Shown one piece after another: positions 42,990-53,235 of a stretch of 64,000 bases of DNA. A program made the translations under genes and the position numbers. Every line of letters starts with the position of its first letter. Positions within the stretch are counted from its first letter, which is position 1. The stretch is from contig NC_057819.1 in NCBI RefSeq assembly GCF_910594005.1, positions 129,119,669-129,183,668 of the forward strand, read 5' to 3'. Origin of the DNA: Cervus elaphus (Eukaryota > Chordata > Mammalia > Artiodactyla > Cervidae). The notes beneath the pieces were generated by a model that worked only from the letters and a program-made list of their open reading frames with translations, searched no databases and had not been told where the DNA came from.

Positions 42990-43170
42990 GGGTCTTCTCC
43001 GCCTGTTTAAAACTCAGTGGCTGTCGCGTGACCTCTGTCAGCCGGGAATTAATTCCCCAGGTTACCACTGCATAAAAACTAAACTCTCCTTTTATGGTCT
43101 CTACACGCTGTGCCCTTTCCTTTCATGCCGGTCCCTCTGCACTTCTGGGGAATAAATAAATACAGTGGAG
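42990..43170. promoter_or_regulatory. Candidate noncoding regulatory segment
   Basis: Repeat-free: gggaattaattccccagg (43043-43060) is a near-perfect palindrome containing TTAATT; gcataaaaactaaactctcc (43069-43088) and ccttttatggtctc (43088-43101) contain a CArG-like CCTTTTATGG. Inference only. Confidence 0.38.
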
Positions 43171-43295
43171 CTTTTCTCTGCCTTGATCCACTGTAACCCT
43201 CAGGGCTGGGTGAGGTCTGAGCTGCCTGGATCCCCAGACTCAGGCAGAAGCAGGTTGGAAACGTGGCTGCATCAGGACCACTCTGTGCCCTTGGT

Positions 43296-43710
43296 GTTCA
43301 GTCGCTCAGTCTTGTCTGGCTCTTTGCAACCCCGTGGACTGCAGCAGTCAGGCTCCCCTGTCCTTCACCATCTCCCAGAGTTTGCCCAAATTCATGTCCT
43401 TTGAGTGGGTGATGCCCTCCAACCATCTCATCCTCTGTCGCCCCCTTCTCCTCCTGCCTTCAGTCATTCCCAGCATCAGGGTCTTTTCCAGTGAGTTGAC
43501 CCTTGGCATCAGGTGACCAAAGTACTGGAGCTTCAGTTATCTGTCCTTCCAATGAATATTCGGGCTGATTTCCTTTAGGATTGACTGGTTTGATCTCCGT
43601 GTAGTCCAAGGGACTCTCAAGAGTCTCCCCCCACACTAATTCAATTCAATCATCTCCAACACCAAATCAATTCAGTTCATCTCCAGTACCAATTCAAAAG
43701 CATCGGTTGA
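43296..43710 (-). mobile_element. BovB LINE 3' end with scrambled 5' edge
   Basis: Antisense terminus: cagtcgctcagtcttgtctg to agggactctcaagagtctcc. At 43640-43705 a short cassette around catctccaacacc / catctccagtacc with aattca repeats is present instead of the single consensus phrase, a local duplication near the truncation side. Confidence 0.92.
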
Positions 43711-44308
43711 ACCTGATACATTTCATTCTGGGCTCCCTGGGTCTTCACCCACCAGGCAAGTTCTCCCTCTGTGGTCCTCAGCTTCCCCGCCTGCCACATG
43801 CTCCACTGGGAAGCGACTGGGCACCCCCACAACCATACCCCTCCTCACATCCTTCCAACAAACCCCTCGACTATGAAGCAACCAGGAGCAGCTTGCATCT
43901 CCGTCGTGGGTCGAGCCCAGCACGGACAGAGTCCAGGCCAATGGTACCAGGTCTGTGGTCACCCTGGAGGATGAGGGTCCCTCCCAAGTTCAAGCCGGGA
44001 CTAAGCAGTCCCAGCACAATCTCCATCGTGCTCGTGGCTGCCAACCTGGGCGCCCCCAGGCAGGACCTGACTTGACTCCTATGCCTGCTAGCTTGGAACC
44101 AAAGGCCTTTGGTCACTGGTGATATTTTTCCACTGGAAAAACAAGGTTGCTGCTTTCTTGTTTCCCATGGAAAGATCTGTATGAGGGTCCAGTCAATAAT
44201 CTGTTGGAAGGGGGAATGGGAACAATCTGGTCCACCCTGTTTATCACAGAAACACCTCTCTCAATGGTAGACTTTTTAATTTTTTTTTTTCAACTATAGT
44301 AAATGATT
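43711..44308. other. No gene recognised
   Basis: Unique sequence. Frames at 43707-44075 plus and 43723-43962 minus overlap without a domain. 44270-44290 is a T-run. Confidence 0.45.
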
Positions 44309-44432
44309 TGGAGAAGGAAATGGCAACCCACTCCAGTATTCTTACCTGGGAAATCCCATGGAGAGAGGTGCCTGGTGGGCTTCAGTCCATGGGATTGCAA
44401 AGAGCCATATGACTAAGACTGAGCATGCATGC
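44309..44432 (+). mobile_element. Bov-A SINE
   Basis: Sense Bov-A body ggagaaggaaatggcaaccc to gactgagcatgcatgc. Short duplication aaatgatt at 44301-44308 and 44433-44440. Confidence 0.94.
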
Positions 44433-44499
44433 AAATGATTACCCTTCCCCAAAAAAGCAAAGGCCTTTCCCCGCTTCCTTTCTGGCTTTCTTCTATCTC

Positions 44500-44705
44500 C
44501 ATGTGTGGTTAGTTGCTCAGTCAGGTCCTACACTTTGCAACCCCATCGACTATAGCTCACCAGTCTCCTCTGTCCATGGGATTTCCCAGGCAAGAATACT
44601 GGATAGGGTTGCCATTTTCTCCTCCATGGGATCTTCCTGACCCAGGGATTGAACCTGTGTCTCCTGCTTTGGCAGGCGAGTTCTTTACCACTTAGCCACC
44701 AGGAA
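44500..44705 (-). mobile_element. Bov-tA SINE abutting BovB
   Basis: Antisense: tgtggttagttgctcagtca to ttaccacttagccaccagga. It ends exactly where BovB text begins, so one of the two inserted at the edge of the other. Confidence 0.95.
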
Positions 44706-45606
44706 ATCGGGAAAGGAGTACGTCAAGGCTGTATGTTGTCACCTGGCTTATTTAACTTATATGCAGAGCACACCATGCAAAATGCTGGCCTGGATGAAGC
44801 ACAAGCTGGAATCAATAATTTCAGATATGCAGATGACCCCACACTTATGGAGGAAAGCGAAGAAGAACTAAAGAACCTCTTGATGAACGTGAAAGAAGAG
44901 AGTAAAAAATTTGGCTTAAAACTCAACATTCAGAAAACTAAGATCATGGCATCCAGTCTCATCACTTCATGGCAAATAGATGGGGAAACAACGGAAACAG
45001 TGACAGACTATTTTTGGTGGGCTCCAAAATTGCTGCAGATGGTGACTGCAGCCATGAAGTTAAAAGACGTTTACTCCTTAGAAGAAAAGTTATGACCAAC
45101 CTAGACAGCATATTAAAAAGCAGAGTCATTGCTTTGCCAACAAAGTTCTGTCTAGTCAAAGCTTTGGTTTTTCCAGTAGTCATGTATGGATGTGAGAGTT
45201 GGACTATAAAGAAAGCTGAGCACCGAAGAATTGATGCTTTTGAACTGTGGTGTTGGAGAAGACTCTTGAGAGTCCCTTGGACAGTGAGGAGATCCAACCA
45301 GTCCATCCTAAAGGAAATCAGTCCTGGGTGTTCATTGGAAGAACTGATGTTGAAGCTGAAACTCCAATACTTTGGCCACCTGATGTGAAGAGCTGACTCA
45401 TTTGAAAAGACCCTGATGCTGGGAAAGATTGAAGGCAAAAGGAGAAGAGGGCGGTAGAGGATGAGGTGGTTGGATGGCATCACCGACACGATGGACTTGA
45501 GTTTGAGTAAACTCCAGGAGTTGGTGATGGACAGGGAGGCCTGGCATGCTGCAGTCCATGGGGTTGCAAAGAGTCAGATATGACTGAGCAACTGAACTGA
45601 ACTGAA
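44706..45606 (+). mobile_element. BovB (RTE) LINE 3' part
   Basis: The longest uninterrupted BovB here: 900 bp from cgggaaaggagtacgtcaag to the tail gagcaactgaactgaactga. The RT catalytic YADD is intact at 44826-44837, but the frame is lost by stops and a shift near 45007. The N-terminal endonuclease and most of the RT are missing. Confidence 0.97.
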
Positions 45607-46159
45607 GGCCATCCCAGACTTAGGCTGCAGGCTCAGCTTCCAGAGTTGGTTGGGGGAATCTATGGATTGTCTGTCTGGAGGAGTGTTGAGCCCATAACTA
45701 CTCCTGCCCATGACTCTGTGAAGTCTTTGCAGGAAGACAGGGTAGTCTCCTGCTCTGGGACTGGCTCTTCTGGGTGGTCCAACCCAACATAAGGATGGAG
45801 CCCTCCACCCCCACCCCCAGCTCCCCTTTTCTGCCCTCTAAGCCTTTGCATGCTCACCCTTGCTGACTTAAAAGGACCCGTCCCCGCCCTAAATCCAGCT
45901 CTTCTTTCCCAGAGACCTTGGTGGGCTTGGATCTCCTGTGACGAGTTAGTTGCCATGTGTGTGCTTGGCTCTGGCTGGCAGCGCTCGGGGAGGGTCGGTG
46001 TGTCACTTTCCAGCCTTTGAAGTCTGCTCCGCTCTCCCTCCCCGCTGTCTCCATCAGCTCTGCCCAGCATGGCGGCATGGCGGCTCACAGCCAGGGCGTT
46101 TCTATATCTGGGTCTCCCCAAACGCTGCACCTCTGTCTCGCCCCTCCCCACCCTCCAGA
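45607..46159. other. No gene recognised
   Basis: Unique GC-rich DNA with a C-rich stretch at 45806-45825. 45660-46151 minus has 163 open codons with no recognisable domain. Confidence 0.45.
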
Positions 46160-46320
46160 AAAAAAGTTCCTGGAGATGGGAGCAGCTCTATCCAAGATAA
46201 TTGCTTAATTAGGAGAAAATGACTTAAATGGGTGTAGCCGCGGCGGCGGCAGCCACGGTTCCATTCCGACTATAAAAGCCTCTAACCCAGCTCCCTTGGA
46301 GAGGAGCTCACTGCCCACAC
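46160..46320 (+). promoter_or_regulatory. TATA-containing, GC-rich promoter-like segment
   Basis: tccaagataattgcttaatt (46192-46211) gives homeodomain-like words, followed by gccgcggcggcggcagccac (46236-46255), an attcc-rich spacer and a textbook TATA word tataaaag (46271-46278). A start about 46300 would be expected. No exon or ORF downstream confirms transcription, so this is a core-promoter candidate only. Confidence 0.38.
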
Positions 46321-46859
46321 AGCACCCACGCTCGCTCTTCCAGTGCTGGGTGTCGCCGACGCCATCAGGGCCAAGCGCACACTCACGGGCACGCATGCAC
46401 GCCTACACACACATCGCTCTCAGCGTCATCTCAGCCGGGCTCTGTGAGACTCAGGCAGCTGGTGGTTTCATCGAAGGCAGAGGGCTGACACACCCTTCTG
46501 CCCAGGGTCAGAGAGTAAATCTTGCAGGTATGACGGGCCATATGTTCCCTGTTGCAACATTTCAAGCCAGCCCTGGAGGGAGGAAGCAGGCAGGGGCCGT
46601 GCCTAAATGAATGGGCGTGTGTTCCAGCACAACTTCACACAGAAACAGGTGGCAGGGCAGATTTGGCCCGTGGGCCAGCCTGCCAAAGGCTAACTGTTGG
46701 GGACGCAGCCGGTGTGACCAGCTTAGGTGATTCTTGGTGCCATAGGGCAAGGAACCCACACCCACCGCCCGCCCAGGGAGTGCTGAGTATGATTCAGCTC
46801 AGCCGCTGGGCTGGCAGAGTTGTTAATACGGGTTTTGAGAGGGGACACCCCCATCTCCA

Positions 46860-47010
46860 GTCTTTGCTGGGTGATCTTGGGTCAGATACTTAGCTCTGAG
46901 TTTCCGTCTTCTCATCTCCAGGAAGATAACGATAATGATTTTTCCTCCCAGGGTCATGAGAACTGGGATGATGCATGTGAATCCGAGTTAGGTCTGGAGT
47001 AAGTGTTGAG
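46860..47010 (+). mobile_element. MIR SINE remnant
   Basis: ggtgatcttgggtcagatac, tccgtcttctcatctccagg and agataacgataatgattttt, then a diverged tail aagtgttgagtgg. Confidence 0.85.
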
Positions 47011-47203
47011 TGGGTGTCAGCTTCTAGGGGTGGTGATCATAGGGTGAGTTTGGGCCTTGGTGTTTTGGCTTTCAGAGGAGAATCCTTGCCGGAGAGTTTT
47101 GGGATTTTTGTCCCCTTCCCCTGCAAAAAAACTTGTCATCTTCCTAACTTCCCTTCTGATTGTGCTTCTGGGGCCTGCTAAGCTCTTTGAAAGTTTCAGA
47201 GAT

Positions 47204-47328
47204 GGACTTCCCTGGCGGTTCGGTGGTTTGGACTCTGCGCTTCCACTGCAGGGGGCCCAGGTTCGATCCCTGGTCAGGGAACTAAGATCCCGCATGCCAC
47301 ACGGTGCAGCCAATAAAATTTTAAAATG
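47204..47328 (+). mobile_element. CHR-type tRNA SINE
   Basis: ggacttccctggcggttcgg, caggttcgatccctggtcag, terminal cacggtgcagccaataaaa. The tRNA-like B box is intact. Confidence 0.96.
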
Positions 47329-47502
47329 TCAAAGAGAAAAGAAAGGAGGGCACAGGGTGGGCTCTGCAGAATGGCAGCCCCTCTGCCCCCTGCCAGCGGG
47401 ACAGCGGGCTTCGAGAGCTCACTGCCGCCCCCTGACGGCGTCCCTGGCCTTGCTGACCGCCCCCATGGGCTCCACACCTGTAACGGGCATCGTCCCATCA
47501 GA

Positions 47503-47708
47503 GGGGCTCCCCGGGTGGTTCAGCGGTAGAGAATCTGCCTTCATTGCAGGAGAGGCAGGAGATGCGGGTTCGATCTCTGGGTCAGGAAGATCCCCTGGAG
47601 AAAATGGCAACCCGCTCCACTATTCTTGTCAGAATAATTCCGTGGACAGAGGAGCCTGGCAGGCTACAGTCCACGGGGTCACAGTCAGACACAACTGAAC
47701 AGGCACAA
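47503..47708 (+). mobile_element. Bov-tA SINE
   Basis: ggggctccccgggtggttca to cagacacaactgaacaggca. B box cgggttcgatctctgg present. Confidence 0.96.
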
Positions 47709-48115
47709 CTTGGAACAGAGGCCTGGAACCAGACAGCTGGTGGAGCTGTGTGCTTGGCCTCTCTCAGCTGATGACTGCGAGCCACACCTTCCTGGGGCCT
47801 GTCTGAGCACCCACGCCCTCCTGCAGCCCTCTTATCTGTCCCGGGGCTGCTGGCAAAGAAAATGGGAGGGGCTGTGTGCTTCTCTGCCTGGGCCAGACTC
47901 CCCACCCTCCCCAGGAGACGCTTCCTCCTTGGCGTTGGGTCTGAGGAGGGCCCGTGTCCCTGGGGTCTCGGATGGAGGTTGGATCTCGGATGGAGGCTGT
48001 GTGCTCTGATGTTCTCGGGTCCGGGCTGCAGGTCAGGGCCCAGCAGTGGGCGCTTTCCCTGGGCTGGAGCCTCAGGGCACGCAGGCAATCAGGTTTTCTC
48101 CTAGCTGTGCTATTT
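47709..48115. other. No gene recognised; 18-bp duplication
   Basis: Unique GC-rich DNA. tctcggatggaggYtgKR is duplicated head-to-tail at 47966-47983 and 47984-48001. Confidence 0.5.
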
Positions 48116-48247
48116 CTGGAGAAAGAATGGCAACCCACTCCAGTATTCTTGCTTGGAGAATCCCAGGGGCAGAGGAGACTGGTGGGCTGCCGTCTGCGGG
48201 GTCGCACAGAGTCAAACACGACTGAGCGACTTAGCAGCAGCAGCAAG
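48116..48247 (+). mobile_element. Bov-A2 SINE, second monomer with (AGC)n tail
   Basis: ggagaaagaatggcaaccca to gagcgacttagcagcagcag. The AGC tail is diagnostic for Bov-A2; the first monomer is absent. Confidence 0.93.
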
Positions 48248-48670
48248 AGCAGTGCTGTTTCCAGGCCTGATCTGCCTGACCCGCTGCCCCTGCATCCTCC
48301 TGACCTTCAAATCCAGGCCCACCAGGAGCTGCAGCTACCTCCCAGACCTGAAGTCTGCCTGAAGGCGGAGGGGTTGAATGAGGCCCCCACTCAGTAACCT
48401 GAGCTGGCACTCTGACCTTGGCCCCTGTGCCTGGCTTCTGCCAGGCACCGAGCCTCGCATCCCGCCCCTGGCTCCCCTGCTGTGTATGTCTTTGCCTTTG
48501 TCCATCACCCGCTGTTTCAGCCAATTCAAGACTGTATCGCTATTCCGCTACCCACTCACCACATCTGGGCCCTGTGTCTCCCTCCCCAGCGGGTGAGTCT
48601 ACCTACCCATCCCCTCATCACCTATCATTTTATTACCATCTCTTTCCCCACCTCCTGGCTCTCTCTACCA

Positions 48671-48836
48671 CAGAGCTTCTCCCAAGATACCTCCTGGGCC
48701 AGCAGCATCAGTATCACTCGTTAGAAATGCAAATTCTCCAGACCTGTTGGACCGGGAGCTCTGGGGGCCTGGCCCAGCATCCTCGGTTCAGCAAGCCCCC
48801 AGAAGATTCCCAGGGGCTCAGGTTGGGAACCCCTGT
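48671..48836 (-). mobile_element. MER5A hAT-Charlie element
   Basis: Antisense, close to full length: cagagcttctcccaag end, agcagcatcagtatcactcg, ttagaaatgcaaattctcca, agcaagcccccagaagattc, and gggttgggaacccctg-like right end. The flanks ctctacca (48663-48670) and gtctagca (48837-48844) may be a decayed 8-bp duplication (6 of 8). Confidence 0.85.
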
Positions 48837-48879
48837 GTCTAGCACGTCCTTCCTGCAGCTTCCAGGGTATTCTTTCTGA

Positions 48880-49060
48880 AATCCAGACCACGTCCTCTCA
48901 TTTTGCTGCTCAGAACCAGTGGCTAAGCTCTCCTGCGCCTTCAGAATTAATGTCCAATTAACTTGTTAAACACAGATTTCGAGACCCCTCACCATCTTCC
49001 CCAAATTTCCCTTTCCATCCTTCCCGCCCCCTCAGCCCAGGCCTTTCAGGACCGCTATTC
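48880..49060 (+). mobile_element. L2 LINE remnant
   Basis: cattttgctgctcagaacca, cttcagaattaatgtccaat, taacttgttaaacacag and cccctcaccatcttcccc follow the L2 ORF2 3' region in sense orientation. Confidence 0.7.
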
Positions 49061-49067
49061 CCTGCGA

Positions 49068-49292
49068 GGGAGCCTTCTCAGGTGGCTCAGGGGCTAACGA
49101 ATCCACCTGCAATGCTGGAGACGCGGGAAAATGCAGGTTCGGTTCCTGGTTCAGGAAGATCCCCTGGAGGAGGGCATGGCAACCCACTCCGGGATTCTTG
49201 CCTGGAGAATCCTATAGACAGAGGAGCCTAGCAGGCTTCATACAGTCCATGGGGTCACAAAGAGTCGGACAAAACTGAAGCGACAGAGCACA
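49068..49292 (+). mobile_element. Bov-tA SINE
   Basis: gggagccttctcaggtggct to aaaactgaagcgacagagca. Head slightly altered; a small insertion (catacag) in the body. Confidence 0.95.
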
Positions 49293-49866
49293 ACACACAC
49301 ATTCCCCTCGAGGACCCAAAGGCCCAGGTGCCGCCTCGGCGAAGCTCGGCCTGCCCCCCTCGTCCTCCTCAGCGCCCTGAGCCCTGCCCACCCTGTCTCC
49401 TGGTGACAGCCCTCACATGTTGTAAGTTCCTGGGGACGCTTGCTGTTCCCTACACACTGTGAGCCTCTGGGAGCCTCAGTTATGGTCTCCTTCAACCCCG
49501 TATTTCCAGGGCCAAACACCGGGCTGGAGATACGTATGTGTGGATGCCCAGCATGAATCTAACCCTTCCTGGGGTCTACCAGAGCCCCACCCGCCGCCCC
49601 CAGCCAATCCCACCCGCCCCACCATCTTGATCCATTGCCCACCCACCTGGATTCTCTGGCCTCCTGGGACCTCTCTTTTTTTTTTTTTCTGGGACCTCTC
49701 TTGATCCCTCCTGTCCTCCGTGGGTCCATCTGGGTCAATTCACTTACAACCCAGGCATCCTGCCACCAACCAGGATGTAGGAAGAGGTGAGGGGAGGGGC
49801 TGTTAGACTACCGTGGAGTCTGTTTCCCATCCCGGAGGGTGGGATGGAGGGGTGTCCACTTGCTGT
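49293..49866. other. No gene recognised; T-run within a direct repeat
   Basis: Unique sequence. ctgggacctctctt at 49664-49677 and 49689-49702 flanks a T-run. The frame 49459-49704 plus is terminated by the run. Confidence 0.5.
49664..49702. repeat. Poly(T) flanked by 14-bp direct repeats
   Basis: A perfect 14-bp repeat (49664-49677, 49689-49702) borders 11 additional T. This is either insertion of a bare poly(A) stretch by the L1 machinery, leaving a target duplication, or a 25-bp tandem duplication. Confidence 0.85.
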
Positions 49867-50071
49867 TTCTGCTCAGTTCCTCAGTCATGTCCGACTCTGT
49901 GACCCGGTGGACTGCAGCCCGCCAGGCTCCTCTGTCCATGGGATGCTCCAGGCAAGAGCACTGGAGTGGGTTGCCCTGCCCTCCTCCAGGGGATCTTGCC
50001 GACCCAGGGATCGAACCCGGGTCTCCTACATTGCAGGCAGGTTCTTTACCATCTGAGCCACCAGGAAAACC
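49867..50071 (-). mobile_element. Bov-tA SINE
   Basis: Antisense: ttctgctcagttcctcagtc to ttaccatctgagccaccagg. No clear duplication. Confidence 0.96.
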
Positions 50072-51239
50072 TTTCTCTATCTGAGGTCCCTTCACACAGT
50101 ACAGTCAATCCTAACGGATGGAAGAAAGTCAAGTCATGGGTGTCCCAGACCCGCAGCCCACCCTCTTGTTACTTGATGGAAGGACAAGGTTTGGGGTGGT
50201 ACTTATTTATTTAGCCTGAGTGTGTTTTTCCACTAGATTTACCTTCCTAATTATGCCCGCTTACACCAGTATTAAACTGTGCTTCTAGTCCCGGTACACG
50301 CAGCAACTCATAACGGCTGGGAGGTCCAGACGCAAGCTGGGTGGTTGAAAAAATACGGAAATTAAGGCTCTGCCTCAACCTGCAAAATGAGCAATCCCCA
50401 GGTAGGCAGTGTGTGTAGTTGCAGTGATTTTTCCAGTGGGGTCTTCTGGGGGATATTTCCACCTGTCAGTGGAGACTCCATCTTTAGGTATCTTTCGTGA
50501 ATGGATGGGGCGCAGACACCACGCAGGGGACTCTTGCCGGACGCTCAGGCCCAGGTTGGGAGCCTCAGTGCTTTTATGGTGGAGAAACTGCAGGCTACCT
50601 GCTTCCCTGGGCGGCACTGCCGTTTCAGAACTTGGTCCAGGCCCCGCTGAGCCCCAAAGCCCCTCCCGGGAGCATCGCACCCTGGCAGTCCCTCTCGCGC
50701 CCTTCAGAGCCCCACAGCCGGGACCCCTGGAGGAGAGAAGGCCCTGACCTCTCTCTGTGACCTCCTTGGTTCAGATGTGTTGCATTAAATCTCCATCATG
50801 ATTAAACACAGCCACGCCAAACCCAGGATGATAGCCGGCCTGGGTCCCCTCTGTACGTGAGAGCAGTCTGCCTGGACTCAGGGTCCATTGCATGGACCTT
50901 GAGGACACACCCAAGTCGCCTTCTCTGAAGTGATGGAGACACCCCAGACCCCTTCCACTATGATGTGATGGAGACTAGCTGGGTCCTCTCTCCCCGAACC
51001 TGCACTCAGGTCGCCTAGCAACCTAGATGGGTGGTCAGCCTGGCCAATCACCTGTGGCTGCTGGCATCCACCCGCTTCCCGAGGCTGGAGCAGCCGGAAA
51101 CCACGCATACACCAGCCCTCCCCCCGAAACCCCCATCCTCTACCTCTCAAGGCCCCCCTGCCCCTTTGAGGCCCCTCAAGAGGCAAGCACGGTGACCAGT
51201 CTTTCTCACCTCACCCTCTGCTCCCCACCCGAGGCCCAT
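50072..51239. other. No gene recognised; small homeobox-like island
   Basis: Unique DNA. 50775-50815 (tgttgcattaaatctccatc, atgattaaacacagcc) is a short AT-rich island in GC-rich surroundings. 50200-50360 has scattered AT-rich words (cactagatttaccttcctaa). No exon supported. Confidence 0.45.
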
Positions 51240-51560
51240 TCTGCGGCTTAATCTGTGACATTTAACATAAATAGTTTTCTATTCCCAGCTGACCTTTAAT
51301 GGCTTTTATCATCAGCTGTGGTTCCTGGCAGCCGTACAAGCGCTGCTGCCTCAGCCCATTCCAGCAGAATGCCCGAGGAGGCCCCACGGTTTTCTCCACA
51401 TGAAGCCGGGGGGCCCCTAGAGATGTCCGCCCAGACTTGAGCCTGCCACTCTCCGCCCGGAAATATGGTCCCGCGTTTCAATTAGAAATTAGCGGGGAAG
51501 TCAGTTATTAAGTGGTTAGTTATTATGGTAATGGAGACGCCCCACATTAGCTGTGCAGAC
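51240..51560. promoter_or_regulatory. Candidate noncoding regulatory segment
   Basis: Repeat-free and bipartite. Left: cttaatctgtgacatttaac (51246-51265) and ataaatagttttctattcc. Right: caattagaaattagcg (51479-51494) and gttattaagtggttagttat (51504-51523), tattatggtaatgg (51521-51534). Repeated TTATTA/TTAGTTA/TAAT words suggest homeodomain sites. Function inferred. Confidence 0.4.
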
Positions 51561-51969
51561 CTCTCGTGTGCTTTCCTCTCGTGGCCACTGTTTAACCCTG
51601 CCCTGATGCTCAGTTGCAGGTGGGACAGAAGTGGGAGGGAGGAGGCCAGGAAAGGTAGGGACTGCATCCTGCCCACCCCCTGCACCCCTACTCACCCCCA
51701 CACCCTGCAACAGACACCATCTCCAGGAAGCGACATGTGCGGTGACATTAGAAAAACTACCCCCAAAAATCACAAGTCACATCCTCAGACCACCAGAAGC
51801 AGAAGCCATGGTCAAAACCAGTGCCCACCGCCACCCCGCCCTCAGCATCTTTCTGCTCATAGATGGGTGTGCTGTCATCAGAGCACCCCTTCTGCAGAGG
51901 GCTGGGTCTGAGCCAAGGCCCCGCAGACGCTGAGGGGTAAGAAGAATGTCAAGCAACCCTTAGGCTGGA
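51561..51969. other. No gene recognised
   Basis: Unique sequence with C-rich stretches at 51670-51715. No repeat recognised. Confidence 0.45.
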
Positions 51970-52065
51970 GGGCAGGGCAGCTGGGCTCTAGTCTCATCCA
52001 GGTGATCCTGGGCAAGTCACATGATTTGTCAGACCCCCACCCCTCCATGGGTGATGAAAGTACGG
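51970..52065 (+). mobile_element. MIR SINE 5' fragment
   Basis: gggctctagtctcatccagg and tgatcctgggcaagtcacat, then a diverged end at ccctccatggg. Confidence 0.7.
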
Positions 52066-52141
52066 GTCAGGAGTTTCTGACCATCGTCCTGCTCCACCAT
52101 ACCCGAAAGACACGCCATTCCCTGATCGGGGTGACAGCCTG

Positions 52142-52765
52142 CTGTGGACTGAATAGTGTCCCCCCAGGTTCATGTTGAACACCTAACCCTCAGTGTGACA
52201 GTGTTTGGAGATGGGGTCTTTGGGAGGTAAGGGCTTCCCTGGTGGCTTAGTGGTAAAGAATCTGCCTGCAATGCAGGAGACCCGGATTTGATCCCTGGGT
52301 TGAGAAGATGCCCTGGAGAAGGAAGGGGCAACCAACTCCAGTATTCTTGCCTGGAGAATCCCACAGACAGAGGAACCTGGTGGGTTACAGTCCATGGAGT
52401 TGCAGAAGAGTCAGACAAAACTTAACTAAACAACAATCACCTTTAGGAGGTAACTGAGTTAGATGGGGTCATGGGGGTGGGGCCTCCATGATGAGATTAG
52501 TGCCCTTTTGTGAAGAGATCCCAGATCTCTCTTCCCCTAAAGTGCTCCCTATCCCCACACAGGCTGCACAGAGAAGAGGTCATATGATCACACAGTAAGA
52601 GGGTGGCCACCTCCATGCCCAGAGAAGAGGCCTAAGTGGGAAACTATGTTGCTGTCACCTTGATCATGGACTTCCAGCCTCCAGAACAGTGGAAAATAAA
52701 TGTCTATCATTTAAGCTGCCAGTCTATGGTATTTTCTAACAGTAGCCTGAGCTGGCTAAGCTAGG
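52142..52765 (+). mobile_element. ERVL-MaLR (MST/MLT1-like) LTR split by a Bov-tA
   Basis: Left part 52142-52230: ctgaatagtgtccccccagg, atgttgaacacctaaccctc, ttggagatggggtctttggg. Right part 52454-52765: atggggtcatgggggtgggg, attagtgcccttttgtgaag, ttccagcctccagaacagt, aataaatgtctatcatttaa, gccagtctatggtattttct. Old solitary LTR. Confidence 0.88.
52231..52440 (+). mobile_element. Bov-tA SINE nested in LTR
   Basis: Full sense copy. Duplication ctttRggaggtaa (52218-52230 and 52441-52453), 13 bp with one mismatch, lies in the LTR text. Confidence 0.97.
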
Positions 52766-52994
52766 ATCCATTGCAGCAGAAATTCTCTACGTCAGGCAGG
52801 CATAGGTGAGAGCTTGGTGGGGGGCAGAGTCCTGCCACCCTGGTCCCCCCTCCTCTCCTGACGCCTGGTCCTCTCTGTCTGAAGAAGATGCTCTCAGAGG
52901 CGTCTTCCAAAATTCTTTCCTAACCATGTCTTCCTCTTCCATTCCCCAGGGTAGAGCGTGGGCAGCAGGTCTGTAGCCACCTTTGCAGTCAGCA

Positions 52995-53180
52995 GCTGAG
53001 CTCATAATCCTGGTCCCCACCCTTCCCATCTGTGTGACCTGCGGCAGGTCACCACGGAGCCACCGAGCATCATTTTCTTATCTGATAACATCTGGTGAGG
53101 ATAAACTAGCTCACACAAGAGAAGCACTCCATGCAGGGACTTGCAAGACGTGAGTGCTCAGGAAGAGGTCGTTATTATCA
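52995..53180 (+). mobile_element. MIR SINE remnant
   Basis: catctgtgtgacctgcggca, ttttcttatctgataacatc, tggtgaggataaactagctc and a diverged end at gtgctcagg. Confidence 0.8.
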
Positions 53181-53202
53181 CTGTTATGATTCCAAAGACG
53201 AT

Positions 53203-53235
53203 GGGGCGGGGGTGGGGGTGGGGGGGAGTAGGGGA
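53203..53235 (+). repeat. G-rich tract with G-quadruplex pattern
   Basis: Runs of 4, 5, 5, 7 and 4 G separated by 1-4 bases (ggggcgggggtgggggtggg onward). Four or more G-tracts with single-base loops meet the usual intramolecular quadruplex rule. Confidence 0.88.

Noticed and set aside
44706..45606. Functional reverse transcriptase gene
   Set aside because: Only the C-terminal part of BovB ORF2 is present, with a frameshift near 45007 and no endonuclease domain; it is a dead fragment even though YADD is intact.
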